DNA from: an uncultured Anaerolineae bacterium
GTDB taxonomy: Bacteria > Chloroflexota > Anaerolineae > Anaerolineales > Villigracilaceae
Length of the DNA stretch: 52,682 nt
Direction of reading: 5' to 3'
NCBI GenBank assembly: GCA_937120535.1
Contig: CAKZJX010000024.1
Coordinates: forward strand, 1 to 52,682
In this document: positions 23,920 through 32,183 of the stretch, piece after piece
Layout: every line of letters starts with the position of its first letter
How positions within the stretch are numbered: position 1 is the stretch's first letter
Notes under the pieces: generated by a model
Database searches by the model: none
The model's input: only the letters and a program-made list of their open reading frames with translations
What the model was told of the DNA's origin: nothing
Translations under genes and position numbers: made by a program

Positions 23920-24264
23920 TCAGGGTTGAGCCACTACTTCCAAGAACTGGCTGACCACGTTTCGCAACATGCGCTCAGGCAGCGCCCCTACCTGCCGGTA
24001 GACCACTTTGCCGTTAAAGATGAACAACATGGTGGGGATGCCCTGCACACCGTAGCGCATAGCCCATTCGGGATTTTCGTCGGTGTTGACCTTGGCGACC
24101 AACAGCTTACCGGCATATTCCTTGGCCAGTTTATCCAGAATAGGCGCTACCATACGGCAAGGACCGCACCACGGCGCCCAGAAATCCACAATCACCGGCA
24201 GGGAGGATTGCAAGACTGTCTTTTCAAAAGCTGCATCAGTCACATGAATGGGTTCGTCGATCAT
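23920..24264 (-). CDS. trxA: Thioredoxin
   Basis: 114 residues, a canonical thioredoxin with the redox motif WCGPC (Cys33, Cys36), the preceding VIVDFWAP strand and the cis-Pro loop GIPTMLFIFNGKVVYR. It reduces protein disulfides in the cytoplasm. ATG 24264 has a CGAGGT ribosome site; the open frame extends 20 codons upstream with no site. Unlike the thioredoxin at 11524-12042 it has no membrane tail. It lies upstream of the two lipoproteins on the same strand and downstream of the two-component genes. Confidence 0.92.
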   Translation of the reverse strand: MIDEPIHVTDAAFEKTVLQSSLPVIVDFWAPWCGPCRMVAPILDKLAKEYAGKLLVAKVNTDENPEWAMRYGVQGIPTMLFIFNGKVVYRQVGALPERMLRNVVSQFLEVVAQP

Positions 24265-24373
24265 ATGTACCTCGCGTTGGAAAGGATGGCAGTCGGCTAG
24301 GCGTGCCAATGTGTAGTATAACATGGAACAACTATTTTCTTCGGATGGAGTATGGAAAGAAAGTCTTATGATG

Positions 24374-25060
24374 TCAGCGGTTGGGTAGATTAACCCATCC
24401 CATACGGATGGCGGTCAGCACGGCCTGGGTACGGTTGGGTTGAGCCAACTTTTCCAGGATGTGTTTGGCGTGGCTGCGGATGGTTTCTTCCGAGACGTTT
24501 AGGTGGGCGGCGATTTGCTTGTAGGTCAGCGGCGTGGCCATCCATTCCAGCACTTCTAGTTCACGCGGGGTGAGGGCGAGGGAGGGGGGAACCTCTTCTC
24601 CTGCTTTGCTGCCCATCCTTGCGGATTGGGTACGCAGGCGTTCTGCTACTCTGCGCATCACATCGGGATGTAGGTAGGCTTCGCCGCGCATCACGGCGCG
24701 GATGGCGGCCACCAGCTCAGCCGGCTCGATGTTCTTGAAGACATATCCTTCAATGCCGGCCGCGAGCAGGTCCAACGCCCGATCGTCTAGTTGGGTGCCG
24801 GTGAGCATCAGAATTTTGATATGGGGATGCTTGGCCCGTAGGGCTAGAGCCATCTGGTGGCCGTCCATTTCGGGCATCACCAGGTCTAGCAGCACCAGAT
24901 CGGGCTGCAGGCGTTCCACGGCCTCCAGACCTTCTCGGCCGTTTTGAGCCTCGCCGATCACTTCTAAGCCATGTTCCAGGCGTAGCACCATGGCTAGGCC
25001 TTTGCGAACCACAGCATGGTCGTCCACGATCAGAATGCGGATGAAATCGGAAGGCGACAT
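24374..25060 (-). CDS. NarL/FixJ-type response regulator
   Basis: 228 residues. The N-terminal receiver domain has the acidic pair in ILIVDDHAVVRKG, the phosphoacceptor Asp59 in VLLDLVMPEMDG, and the conserved Lys in GYVFKNIEPAEL. A linker leads to a LuxR-type helix-turn-helix (LTPRELEVLEWMA, YKQIAAHLNVSEETIRSHAK). It acts as a DNA-binding transcription factor when phosphorylated. The gene follows the histidine kinase gene by 41 bases, forming a pair. Because the kinase promoter region is shared with the sulfur-oxidation cluster, regulation of that cluster is plausible but unproven. Confidence 0.92.
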   Translation of the reverse strand: MSPSDFIRILIVDDHAVVRKGLAMVLRLEHGLEVIGEAQNGREGLEAVERLQPDLVLLDLVMPEMDGHQMALALRAKHPHIKILMLTGTQLDDRALDLLAAGIEGYVFKNIEPAELVAAIRAVMRGEAYLHPDVMRRVAERLRTQSARMGSKAGEEVPPSLALTPRELEVLEWMATPLTYKQIAAHLNVSEETIRSHAKHILEKLAQPNRTQAVLTAIRMGWVNLPNR

Positions 25061-25101
25061 AGATCTTGCTGGGCAACCCCAAACGGTTTGAGTAAGGCGG
25101 A

Positions 25102-26835
25102 TCAGGCGTGGTAGCCGTTGAGGGGCAGAAGGATCATGATTCGCGTGCCGGCGTTGGGCCGGCTGACGATCTCACACGTGCCACCCAAGGCTTGGGCTCG
25201 CTCTCGAATGCCATGCAGGCCGAAGTGCTCTCGATTTTGGCTGCGAGAGAGCACGCGCTCGACGTCAAAGCCGCGCCCTTGGTCGGAAATGTCCAAGATG
25301 ACTTCTTGGTCGGTGACGGCTAGGCATAAGCGGGCCGAGTCCACACCGGCGTGGCGCGCGGCATTGGCCAGGGCTTCTTGGGCCATGCGGTAGAGGGTGC
25401 GACGCAGGCCCGGCGAGAGGGCATCGAAATTGCCCTGGTGGTGGAAGTCAATCCGAAAGGTCTGCGGCCGGCGACAGCTGTTGACGTACTCGTTCAAGTC
25501 TCGCTGAAAGACGTCTAGGGTCAGCGAGGAGGGCCATAGGTCAAAGATCGAGCGACGCACTTCGTCGTGCACGTTGCGGGCCAGGGTGCGCAGCTCGCTC
25601 AATTCGCCTTTGACCAGGTCAGCGCGGTGGGGAAGCATGGAGAGGCATGCCTCGAGGGAGTAAACGATACCGAACAGCGATTGAGCCACCGTGTCGTGGA
25701 TGTCGCGGGCGATGCGGTTGCGTTCGGTCTCGATGGCCAGGCGACGGGCGCGGTCAATGCACAAGATGGTCGTGCCTAGGGCGAGAGCTGCCTGATTGGC
25801 GACCATGCGGATCGTTTCACGACGTTGAGGGCTGAGCTCGCTTCCTTTTTCTTTTTCCAAGAGCAGCAGGCCCACCGGATGGTCGCGCAGCCAGAGCGGG
25901 TAGACGTACCAGCGGCAAGTTCTGAGCCAAGCATTCAAGGCCGCATGGCGGAGGAGCATCTGATCGGTCTCGGTGGTTTCGAGATCGATTTGGTTGAGCA
26001 AGGCGCGAATCAACAGGCCGTTTTCTGGCGCGAGCGGGATCGGTTCTGGGGCTGGGAAGGAGGAGTTGTATGGGTAGAGTTTCCACTCGCCCACCGTCTC
26101 GCGCGACGGGTTAACCACTCCCACGATGGCGCGGCGAAACCCCAAACCGGTGGTGACGGCCCCGAGCACGCGCTGCTGCACCGAAATCACGTCTGGAGCA
26201 GCTTGCAGAAGCACAGTTAGATCGTGGATGACTTTCAGCTGGCGATGGGCGGCGGTCAGGTTTTCGTGTTTTTGGGCCAGCTCATCGCGAGCCTGGGCCA
26301 GTTCATCGCGAGCCTGCTTGATCTCACGCAGCAGCAGGGAAGGATAGGCCAGCAGGATGGGGAACAGCCAGATGCCGGCCACCTGGGTGATCAGGGAAAT
26401 GCCAGGCGTAGGGGGCAGGTTCATCCAACGCTGAGCTACGTGATCGGCCAGCAGGTAGAGAGCCGTAAAGGCCGATGCGGCACTCAAGGCGCCGCGCATC
26501 TGAAAAAAGAACGCGCCCGCTAACACTGGACTGAGCGCGTATAGGTAGAAGGGACTATGGGAACCGCCGCTGATGACCAAGACCAGGGCGCAGAAGATTA
26601 AATCTACGCCGAGGAACAGAGGGCGCTTGGTCACCGCCCGATTTAGATAGGGATTGAACAGAAAGATGAATAGGTTGGCCGCCAACGGCACGCCAAAGGC
26701 CAGGCGAGGGGAGATGGCTAGGGCAGGCCAATGGTTGATCGTCAGGACGGCCGGCAGCAGCGAGGCCCACCGAAAGAAGACCAGGAAGAGAAAGATGTGG
26801 TTGGTGTGCACCAAGGCGCGAAATTTGGAGAGCAT
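25102..26835 (-). CDS. Membrane sensor histidine kinase (HisKA_3, GAF)
   Basis: 577 residues. The first 165 hold about six membrane segments. A coiled coil follows (171-205) and includes an exact 7-residue duplication, ARDELAQARDELAQ. A GAF domain fills about 205-355. The dimerisation domain carries the phosphoacceptor His380 (RNRIARDIHDTVAQSLFGIV), and the C-terminal ATPase has N, G1 and G2 boxes (QEALANAARHAG, DISDQGRGFD, HFGLHGIRERAQALGG). It is the NarX/DegS type. Its start lies 8 bases after a TATAAT box, divergent from tusA. Confidence 0.93.
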   Translation of the reverse strand: MLSKFRALVHTNHIFLFLVFFRWASLLPAVLTINHWPALAISPRLAFGVPLAANLFIFLFNPYLNRAVTKRPLFLGVDLIFCALVLVISGGSHSPFYLYALSPVLAGAFFFQMRGALSAASAFTALYLLADHVAQRWMNLPPTPGISLITQVAGIWLFPILLAYPSLLLREIKQARDELAQARDELAQKHENLTAAHRQLKVIHDLTVLLQAAPDVISVQQRVLGAVTTGLGFRRAIVGVVNPSRETVGEWKLYPYNSSFPAPEPIPLAPENGLLIRALLNQIDLETTETDQMLLRHAALNAWLRTCRWYVYPLWLRDHPVGLLLLEKEKGSELSPQRRETIRMVANQAALALGTTILCIDRARRLAIETERNRIARDIHDTVAQSLFGIVYSLEACLSMLPHRADLVKGELSELRTLARNVHDEVRRSIFDLWPSSLTLDVFQRDLNEYVNSCRRPQTFRIDFHHQGNFDALSPGLRRTLYRMAQEALANAARHAGVDSARLCLAVTDQEVILDISDQGRGFDVERVLSRSQNREHFGLHGIRERAQALGGTCEIVSRPNAGTRIMILLPLNGYHA

Positions 26836-26843
26836 TTGTTGAG

Positions 26844-26849
26844 ATTATA
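26844..26849 (-). promoter_or_regulatory. -10 box immediately upstream of the histidine kinase gene
   Basis: On the minus strand TATAAT is followed by eight bases (CTCAACAA) and the kinase ATG at 26835. No Shine-Dalgarno sequence is present, so the message would be leaderless or nearly so. The rest of the 143-base kinase-tusA intergenic region holds no convincing plus-strand promoter or clear operator palindrome. Confidence 0.5.
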
Positions 26850-26978
26850 TCGCAATCCCCGGCGCAGGGGAGAGGCTTTCACCCTTTTGGGGGAGGTGGA
26901 TTTCCCCGCTGCGTGGGATGTGGAACTGATGTCTTAGGGGTAGGATTATCTTGCTCGAACTGGAGAAAGGAGAGGCGT

Positions 26979-27218
26979 ATGGATGTCTTGAAGGAAGATC
27001 GTGTGTTGGATTGTTCTGGGTTGCTGTGCCCTCTGCCGGTGGTGAAAACCTCGAAGGCGATCAAGGAGTTAAGCGTCGGGCAGATTTTGAAGATGATCGC
27101 CACCGACCCCGGCGCTCCACCGGATATGGAGGCCTGGAGCCGGCAAACGGGTAACGAATTGTTGCTTTCGACGCAGGAGGATGGCAAGTTCGTGTTTTAC
27201 ATTCGTCGGACCAAATAG
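26979..27218 (+). CDS. tusA: Sulfur carrier protein TusA
   Basis: 79 residues of the TusA/SirA family. The persulfide-carrying Cys17 is in the signature CPLP (LDCSGLLCPLPVVKTSKAI), with a further Cys at 12. TusA moves sulfane sulfur between proteins in the cytoplasm and is a standard companion of sHdr and rDsr systems. ATG 26979 has a GAAAGGAGAG site. It is the first gene of an 18-gene co-directional cluster, and two DsrE-type proteins follow. Confidence 0.95.
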   Translation: MDVLKEDRVLDCSGLLCPLPVVKTSKAIKELSVGQILKMIATDPGAPPDMEAWSRQTGNELLLSTQEDGKFVFYIRRTK

Positions 27219-27289
27219 TGCGCGTGGTCCGTGACCACGGGCGCCACCGGGCCGGCTGATAACGTTTTTTGACCCATAAGGAGGTTGAG

Positions 27290-27814
27290 ATGGCAAAGTC
27301 GGATCCAAATGCTCCCAAGCGCCTGGCGATAATCGCCTCAAAAGGCACTTTGGATTGGGCTTATCCTCCCTTCATCCTGGGCACGGCAGCAGCTTCTATG
27401 GGATGGGATGTGGGGATTTTCTTCACGTTTTACGGCTTGACGCTGTTGCGTCCGAAGCTTACGGCCGCCATTTCGCCGCTGGGCAACCCGGCTATGCCGA
27501 TGAAGATGCCCTTCGGCCCGCCGGCTTTTCAGCAGATTAATTGGCCGATACCCCAGTTAATCATGGCCAACGTGCCTGGCTTCAATGCCTTAGCAACCAC
27601 CTTGATGAAACAGACCTTTGAAAACAAGGGCGTCGCCACCATCGAGGAGCTACGCAATATGGCTGTTGAGCTTGAGGTGCGCTTGATCGGTTGTCAGATG
27701 ACCATGGATGTGTTCGGCTTCAAGCGCGAGGACTTCATCCCTCAATGTGAGATCGGCGGTGCAGCGACGTTCTTGGAATACGCAGCCGACGCAGATGTCT
27801 CTTTGTTTGTCTGA
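27290..27814 (+). CDS. DsrE2-type sulfurtransferase/carrier
   Basis: 174 residues resembling the DsrE2 (DsrE/F/H-like) family. Two hydrophobic stretches (AYPPFILGTAAASMGWDVGI and the following FFTFYGLTLL) are typical and may associate with the membrane. Candidate sulfur-binding cysteines are Cys135 in LIGCQMTMDVFGF and Cys153 in PQCEIGGAA. DsrE2 often sits with tusA and hands sulfur to it or accepts it. ATG 27290 has AAGGAGG. Gap to tusA is 71 bases; the next DsrE gene follows after 32. Confidence 0.88.
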   Translation: MAKSDPNAPKRLAIIASKGTLDWAYPPFILGTAAASMGWDVGIFFTFYGLTLLRPKLTAAISPLGNPAMPMKMPFGPPAFQQINWPIPQLIMANVPGFNALATTLMKQTFENKGVATIEELRNMAVELEVRLIGCQMTMDVFGFKREDFIPQCEIGGAATFLEYAADADVSLFV

Positions 27815-27846
27815 GGCCGGGCCGGCGCCCCACGAAGGAGAACCGT

Positions 27847-28242
27847 ATGTGGAAAACCAACGATCCGGATGTCAAGCGCATTCTGTACGTTCAAACCCAC
27901 GGTGAGAAAGACCCCGAACGCACCGCTACGCCGTTTTTCTTGGCCACAGCCGCAGCTGCCATGGATCATGAGGTGGCGATTTACTTCACCATGAATGGGC
28001 CGCAGTGCCTGGCGAAGGGCAACGGCGAGAGGATCATCATCCCGCGCAAAGGCGGCGAGGGAAAGCCTCTGAAGTATTTCATTGACCAGGCCGTAGATAT
28101 GGGCGTGCGCTTGTTGGTCTGCCAACCGTCGCTGGACCTGCATGGCTATACCTTGGACGATCTGATCGAGGGGGTGGAGATGATCGGCGGGGCAGCGTTT
28201 AATGCCATAGCCTGCGAAGCGGATGCAGTGATCGCGTTCTGA
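27847..28242 (+). CDS. DsrE3-type sulfur carrier
   Basis: 131 residues of the DsrE superfamily. Features are KRILYVQTHGEKDPERTATP, the active-site-like Cys92 in LLVCQPSLDLHGY, and Cys54 and Cys123 (AIACEADAV). The last two thirds echo the preceding DsrE2 protein (both have a C-Q-x3-D-x-G/F-Y/F pattern followed by an IGGAA segment), so the two genes are distant paralogues. The role inferred from known sHdr loci is relay of sulfur between TusA and the lipoate-binding proteins. It lies 13 bases before sHdrC1. Confidence 0.85.
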   Translation: MWKTNDPDVKRILYVQTHGEKDPERTATPFFLATAAAAMDHEVAIYFTMNGPQCLAKGNGERIIIPRKGGEGKPLKYFIDQAVDMGVRLLVCQPSLDLHGYTLDDLIEGVEMIGGAAFNAIACEADAVIAF

Positions 28243-28255
28243 TCGAGGGGACGCT

Positions 28256-28963
28256 ATGCCTACAACGCTCGACACGTGGCATCCCGGCAAACCGGTCTCT
28301 AGACACCCTGATGTGCCGTATGAGGAGAAGCAGCGGTTGTTCCTGGAAGTCAAGAACGACCCACGTTACGAGGACTTTCTCTACGGTTGCTATGAGTGTG
28401 GGATTTGCGTTTCGGCCTGTCCTTCGGCGCGGTTTTACGACTTCAGCCCGCGGGTGATCGCCCAAGCCATGGCGCGCGAGGACGTGGAGCGGGTGTACGA
28501 CATTATCGCCGAGGACATCTGGAACTGCGCGCAGTGCTTCTCCTGTTTGCGGTGTCCACGAGGCAATAACCCGGGTGGGTTGGTCACCTTGCTACGGGAG
28601 GTGGCGGTGCGCAATGGCCTGCGCGAGACTCGCGACGTCTTGCAGGGCTATAGCCGCGTGATTTACAAGGTGATGCTCAAGGGCAATCAGGTCTCTCCCG
28701 ACATGTTGCAACCCGATTTCTTCCCCGATTGGGGACCCTGGGTGGCTCAGTTCTCGGCCAATATGGCGGTCTGGCGCAAAGCTATTCCGGTAGATACCTT
28801 GCGCGGCGTCACCGATGCGGCGTGGAAGACCGATCGCAAGACGTTGCTGGAGCTGTATACCATCTGGTTTGAGACCGGCAACATGGACATTATCAAGGAA
28901 GTGGACGAGGGGTTGTACGACCTCCTGATGGACGTTATGCAGGAAGAACTCGAAGAAGGGTAA
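28256..28963 (+). CDS. shdrC1: sHdrC1-like double [4Fe-4S] subunit
   Basis: 235 residues of the HdrC type. There are two four-cysteine motifs: Cys45, 48, 51, 55 in CYECGICVSACP and Cys91, 94, 97, 100 in CAQCFSCLRCP. The second has only two residues before its last Cys, where three are usual. The rest is helical with a tryptophan-rich C-terminus. It would wire electrons between the flavin subunit sHdrA and the CCG subunit sHdrB1 of a cytoplasmic complex. The C1-B1-A order is diagnostic of sHdr loci. Confidence 0.88.
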   Translation: MPTTLDTWHPGKPVSRHPDVPYEEKQRLFLEVKNDPRYEDFLYGCYECGICVSACPSARFYDFSPRVIAQAMAREDVERVYDIIAEDIWNCAQCFSCLRCPRGNNPGGLVTLLREVAVRNGLRETRDVLQGYSRVIYKVMLKGNQVSPDMLQPDFFPDWGPWVAQFSANMAVWRKAIPVDTLRGVTDAAWKTDRKTLLELYTIWFETGNMDIIKEVDEGLYDLLMDVMQEELEEG

Positions 28964-28986
28964 AGGTTTAGAGTGAGGAGCGACGT

Positions 28987-30189
28987 ATGACGACAGCCGT
29001 ACAGGATATTCTGGAACGCAAATCGCAGGCGGTGGCGCCCGACCCAAAGCGGGCACCCACCCACGATATTCGGGAGACGCTCTATGAGTTGGAAGCCAAG
29101 GGGGAGATCATTCTGCAGCGAGTGCCGGAACCTTTCGTGGAAGTGATCACTAAATATGGACGAACCAAACGTATCCCCATCGAACACACTTGGCATCATA
29201 AGTCGTGCGGTCAGTGTGGCCATATTCCAGGATACACCTCGTCGGTGTATTGGCTACATCGCCAGTTCAACCTGGATTTCCTTGACCCCACCGATCAGAC
29301 GTCCTGCACCGGTTGGAATTATTACGCTTCGGCTACCTCAAACGCTGTAGCTCAGGCCGCAGTGATGGTACGCAACTTTGCTGCTGCGTATGAGACCGGT
29401 TATTTCCCGCTCATTCACTGCGGCACGTCGTATGGGCATTATAAGGAGATTCGCGAGCAATTGGTCCATCACAAGAGCTTGCGCGATGAGGTGCGCCGGG
29501 TGTTGGACAAATTGGGTAAGCCTTTGGTGTTGCCCGAGGAGATCGTGCATTATAGCGAATGGGTGCACGTCATGCGCCATCGGATTGCCGAGCGGCAGCG
29601 GGTGGACTTGAGTATGCTCACCGCCACTGTGCATCCGGCTTGTCACTATTACAAGATCGTGGCCGAAGATGCGATTTATGATCCCGATATTTACGGTGGA
29701 CAGCGCACGGCCACGGTCACGGCCACCTTAGAGGCGTTGGGGATCCATGTGGCAGATTATTCTACGTGGTTCGACTGCTGTGGCTTTGGGTTTCGTCACA
29801 TCTTGGTGCAGCGCGATTTCACCCGTTCGTTTGCGGTCTTGCGCAAGATCGAGACCATGAAGCAGGAAGTCGATCCGGATTTGACGGTGACCCACGATAC
29901 CGGCTGCGTTACCACGTTGGACAAGAGTCAGTTTGCCGCTAAGGCCCACGAGCGCAAGGTGGGCATTCCGGTGCTTTCGGATGCGCAGGTGGCGGCCTTG
30001 GCGATGGGCGCCCATCCTTTCCGGGTGATCCAGTTCCATTGGCATTCCACGGATTGGCGCCCGCTGTTGGAGAAAATTGGCGTGGATTGGCGGAGGTATT
30101 GGGAGGAGTTTCAGGAGGACTTGGAGGCGATTCGCGCCGGCAAGAAGGCCGGCATCACCTGGCAAGAGGCCGATCAACCTGTTCTGTGA
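28987..30189 (+). CDS. shdrB1: sHdrB1-like CCG-domain catalytic subunit
   Basis: 400 residues of the HdrB family. The C-terminal CCG domain has the full cysteine set (HPACHYYK, FDCCGFGFRH, HDTGC), which in HdrB proteins binds a noncubane iron-sulfur cluster at a disulfide-handling site. The N-terminal half has a matching series (KSCGQCGH, DQTSCTGW, IHCGTSYGHYKE). In sHdr this subunit is thought to act on sulfur bound to LbpA. It lies 23 bases after sHdrC1 and 12 bases before sHdrA. Confidence 0.88.
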   Translation: MTTAVQDILERKSQAVAPDPKRAPTHDIRETLYELEAKGEIILQRVPEPFVEVITKYGRTKRIPIEHTWHHKSCGQCGHIPGYTSSVYWLHRQFNLDFLDPTDQTSCTGWNYYASATSNAVAQAAVMVRNFAAAYETGYFPLIHCGTSYGHYKEIREQLVHHKSLRDEVRRVLDKLGKPLVLPEEIVHYSEWVHVMRHRIAERQRVDLSMLTATVHPACHYYKIVAEDAIYDPDIYGGQRTATVTATLEALGIHVADYSTWFDCCGFGFRHILVQRDFTRSFAVLRKIETMKQEVDPDLTVTHDTGCVTTLDKSQFAAKAHERKVGIPVLSDAQVAALAMGAHPFRVIQFHWHSTDWRPLLEKIGVDWRRYWEEFQEDLEAIRAGKKAGITWQEADQPVL

Positions 30190-30201
30190 AGGAGAGCGTT
30201 C

Positions 30202-31263
30202 ATGGCTTCTGACAAAGTTTTGATCATCGGCGCCGGCCCAGCCGGCCTGGAGGCCGCCCGTTCGGTGGCCGAACTCGGCGGCGAGGCCATCCTACTGGAG
30301 CAGCGCGAGCGCCTGGGAGGAACCCCCGACCGCGAGCGGTACGCCAAACTCACCCATCATTGGCGCGACGCCTCGGACGTGATCGAGGAGATGATCCAGG
30401 CGGTGAGCAATAACCCGCGGATCGAGGTGAAGACTCAGGCCGAGATCAAGGCCTTCTCGGGCAGCGTGGGTAATTTCGAGGTCCAGCTGGAGGTCGATGG
30501 GGCGCCTGAAACGCTTCAGGTTGGCGCAGTGATCGTCGCTACCGGGTTTCAGCATTTCGATCCTGGACGGGCTACTCAGTCGTACAACTATTACACCTTC
30601 CCCGATGTGATCACGCTGACCGATTTGGAGAAGATGTTGCGCGAGCATAATGTGGTGCGGCCTTCTAACGGCCAACCGCCGAAGAAGGTGGCCTTTATTC
30701 AATGCGTGGGTTCGCGCGACCGCCGGCTAGGGAATGAGTATTGTTCAAAGGTGTGCTGCGGCGTGGCCAGCAAGCAGGCGATCGAGATCCGTCAGCAGTT
30801 GCCGGATGCCCGTGTGTTTATCTTTTACATTGATATGCGCATGTATGGCTATTGGGAGAACGAGATCTATTGGCCGGCCCAGGAGAAATACAAGGTCAAT
30901 TACGTGAAAGGGGTGATCAGCGAGATTTTGCAGAAGGGGGATCAGTTGTTGATCCGCGGCGAGGATACCACCATGGGCCGCCCGATGGAGGTGACCATGG
31001 ACTTGGTGGTGCTCTCGGTGGGCATGGAGCCGAGCGCTGGAACCCGCGCCGTCGCTCAGATGCTGGGGCTGCGCCAGAACCCGTATGGCTTTATCGAGGC
31101 CGGAGGTGCGGGTGGTGTGGACCCGGTGGCGACCTCGCGCGAAGGGGTGTTTGTGGCCGGCGCCGCTGCTGGGCCGGCTGACCTCAACGACTCGATCTCC
31201 AGCGCCGGCCTGGCGGCCGCTCGGGCGGTTGCTGTGGTGCGCAAAGCGTTGGCTCTCGTTTAG
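30202..31263 (+). CDS. shdrA: sHdrA-like FAD/Fe-S subunit
   Basis: 353 residues. An FAD-binding Rossmann fold starts at once (VLIIGAGPAGLEAARSVAEL). A cysteine group at 168, 181, 185 and 186 (CVGSRD ... EYCSKVCC) matches the [4Fe-4S] site of HdrA proteins, and the C-terminus carries a second FAD element (REGVFVAGAAAGPADLNDS). At this size it is the short sHdrA form and lacks the extra ferredoxin domains of methanogen HdrA. As the flavin hub it would take or split electrons. sHdrH begins 4 bases later. Confidence 0.9.
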   Translation: MASDKVLIIGAGPAGLEAARSVAELGGEAILLEQRERLGGTPDRERYAKLTHHWRDASDVIEEMIQAVSNNPRIEVKTQAEIKAFSGSVGNFEVQLEVDGAPETLQVGAVIVATGFQHFDPGRATQSYNYYTFPDVITLTDLEKMLREHNVVRPSNGQPPKKVAFIQCVGSRDRRLGNEYCSKVCCGVASKQAIEIRQQLPDARVFIFYIDMRMYGYWENEIYWPAQEKYKVNYVKGVISEILQKGDQLLIRGEDTTMGRPMEVTMDLVVLSVGMEPSAGTRAVAQMLGLRQNPYGFIEAGGAGGVDPVATSREGVFVAGAAAGPADLNDSISSAGLAAARAVAVVRKALALV

Positions 31264-31267
31264 GCCT

Positions 31268-32065
31268 ATGGCTCTCCCGCAGCGTCCCAGCCACATTATC
31301 AAGCCCAAAACCGGCCCAGATGACCCGGAGTTGCAGGCCGAATTGAACCAGGCCTTGGCCCAGGTGGCGTCGCAGGACGTGATCGCCATTGCTGATGAAT
31401 TGGCCGAACGCCACGAGCGACTCTTTCGCAGACTTCGGCAGGACGCTTCGGCCCTGGCCGCCTCTTGGCCCGAGATCGCTTCGGCCGTGACTCACACCCG
31501 GACTCACGCGCAGACCCTGAGGGACTATTTCGCCCAGCGCCATCTCGCCCCGCTCGAGCAGCTGCTCGGCGAGGATGGGCCGCCGGCCGAACGCCTGGCG
31601 CGCTTCGTGGAGCAGGTGCCCGACCTGGAGATCCGCCTGGCAGTGGAGCTGGCCAGCGGACTGCTGCACAATACCTTCCCTCAGGAGTGCTGGCTGTGGA
31701 CGCGTTGGTTGTGGGACCCTTCGGTGGGCACCGGGATCTTGCCGCTGTTGGCCGGCAGCACGCATAACCTGTGGGCCGCTGACTTGGCTGAGGGATACCG
31801 CCGGGTAGGCAAGGTGACGAGGCTGAGCGCCGCCTTCGGCGAGAGAACCGGCCTGCTTGGGCCGGAGTTGACCGGCGATGCCCGATGCGCCCCGTTCGCC
31901 CAAAGCGCTTTTCTGGCGTGTGCGTATTGCGTGTATCTGTATGGGGTGACCGGCTGGCGTTTGAGCCGCGAGTTTCACGCTCTCTTGCCGGCCCTGCCCG
32001 ATCTGGCCCGGCGGTTGCTAGGGCTGAGGAAACGCCCTGGAGCCGCCTCACCCCGCGCCGGGTAG
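31268..32065 (+). CDS. shdrH: sHdrH-like hypothetical protein of sHdr loci
   Basis: 265 residues, largely helical and rich in Leu, Ala and Arg, with no cysteine motif suggesting a metal site (scattered Cys at CWLW and ACAYC). The part DPSVGTGILPLLAGSTHNLW is the most domain-like. No enzyme family was recognised. By position directly after sHdrA it corresponds to the conserved 'Hyp' gene of sHdr operons. ATG 31268 is chosen because it immediately follows the sHdrA stop; the open frame upstream is within sHdrA. A 523-codon antisense frame here is a shadow. Confidence 0.72.
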   Translation: MALPQRPSHIIKPKTGPDDPELQAELNQALAQVASQDVIAIADELAERHERLFRRLRQDASALAASWPEIASAVTHTRTHAQTLRDYFAQRHLAPLEQLLGEDGPPAERLARFVEQVPDLEIRLAVELASGLLHNTFPQECWLWTRWLWDPSVGTGILPLLAGSTHNLWAADLAEGYRRVGKVTRLSAAFGERTGLLGPELTGDARCAPFAQSAFLACAYCVYLYGVTGWRLSREFHALLPALPDLARRLLGLRKRPGAASPRAG

Positions 32066-32183
32066 GTGGGAAGCGCCGCTCGGGGATGCCAGAGACGCCC
32101 AGCATGGGACCTCGCCCGAGAAGTTGATCTCGTTCGGCTGTGGAGCGATTTGCTGATTTTTGTATCGAGTAGGAGACACAAGG

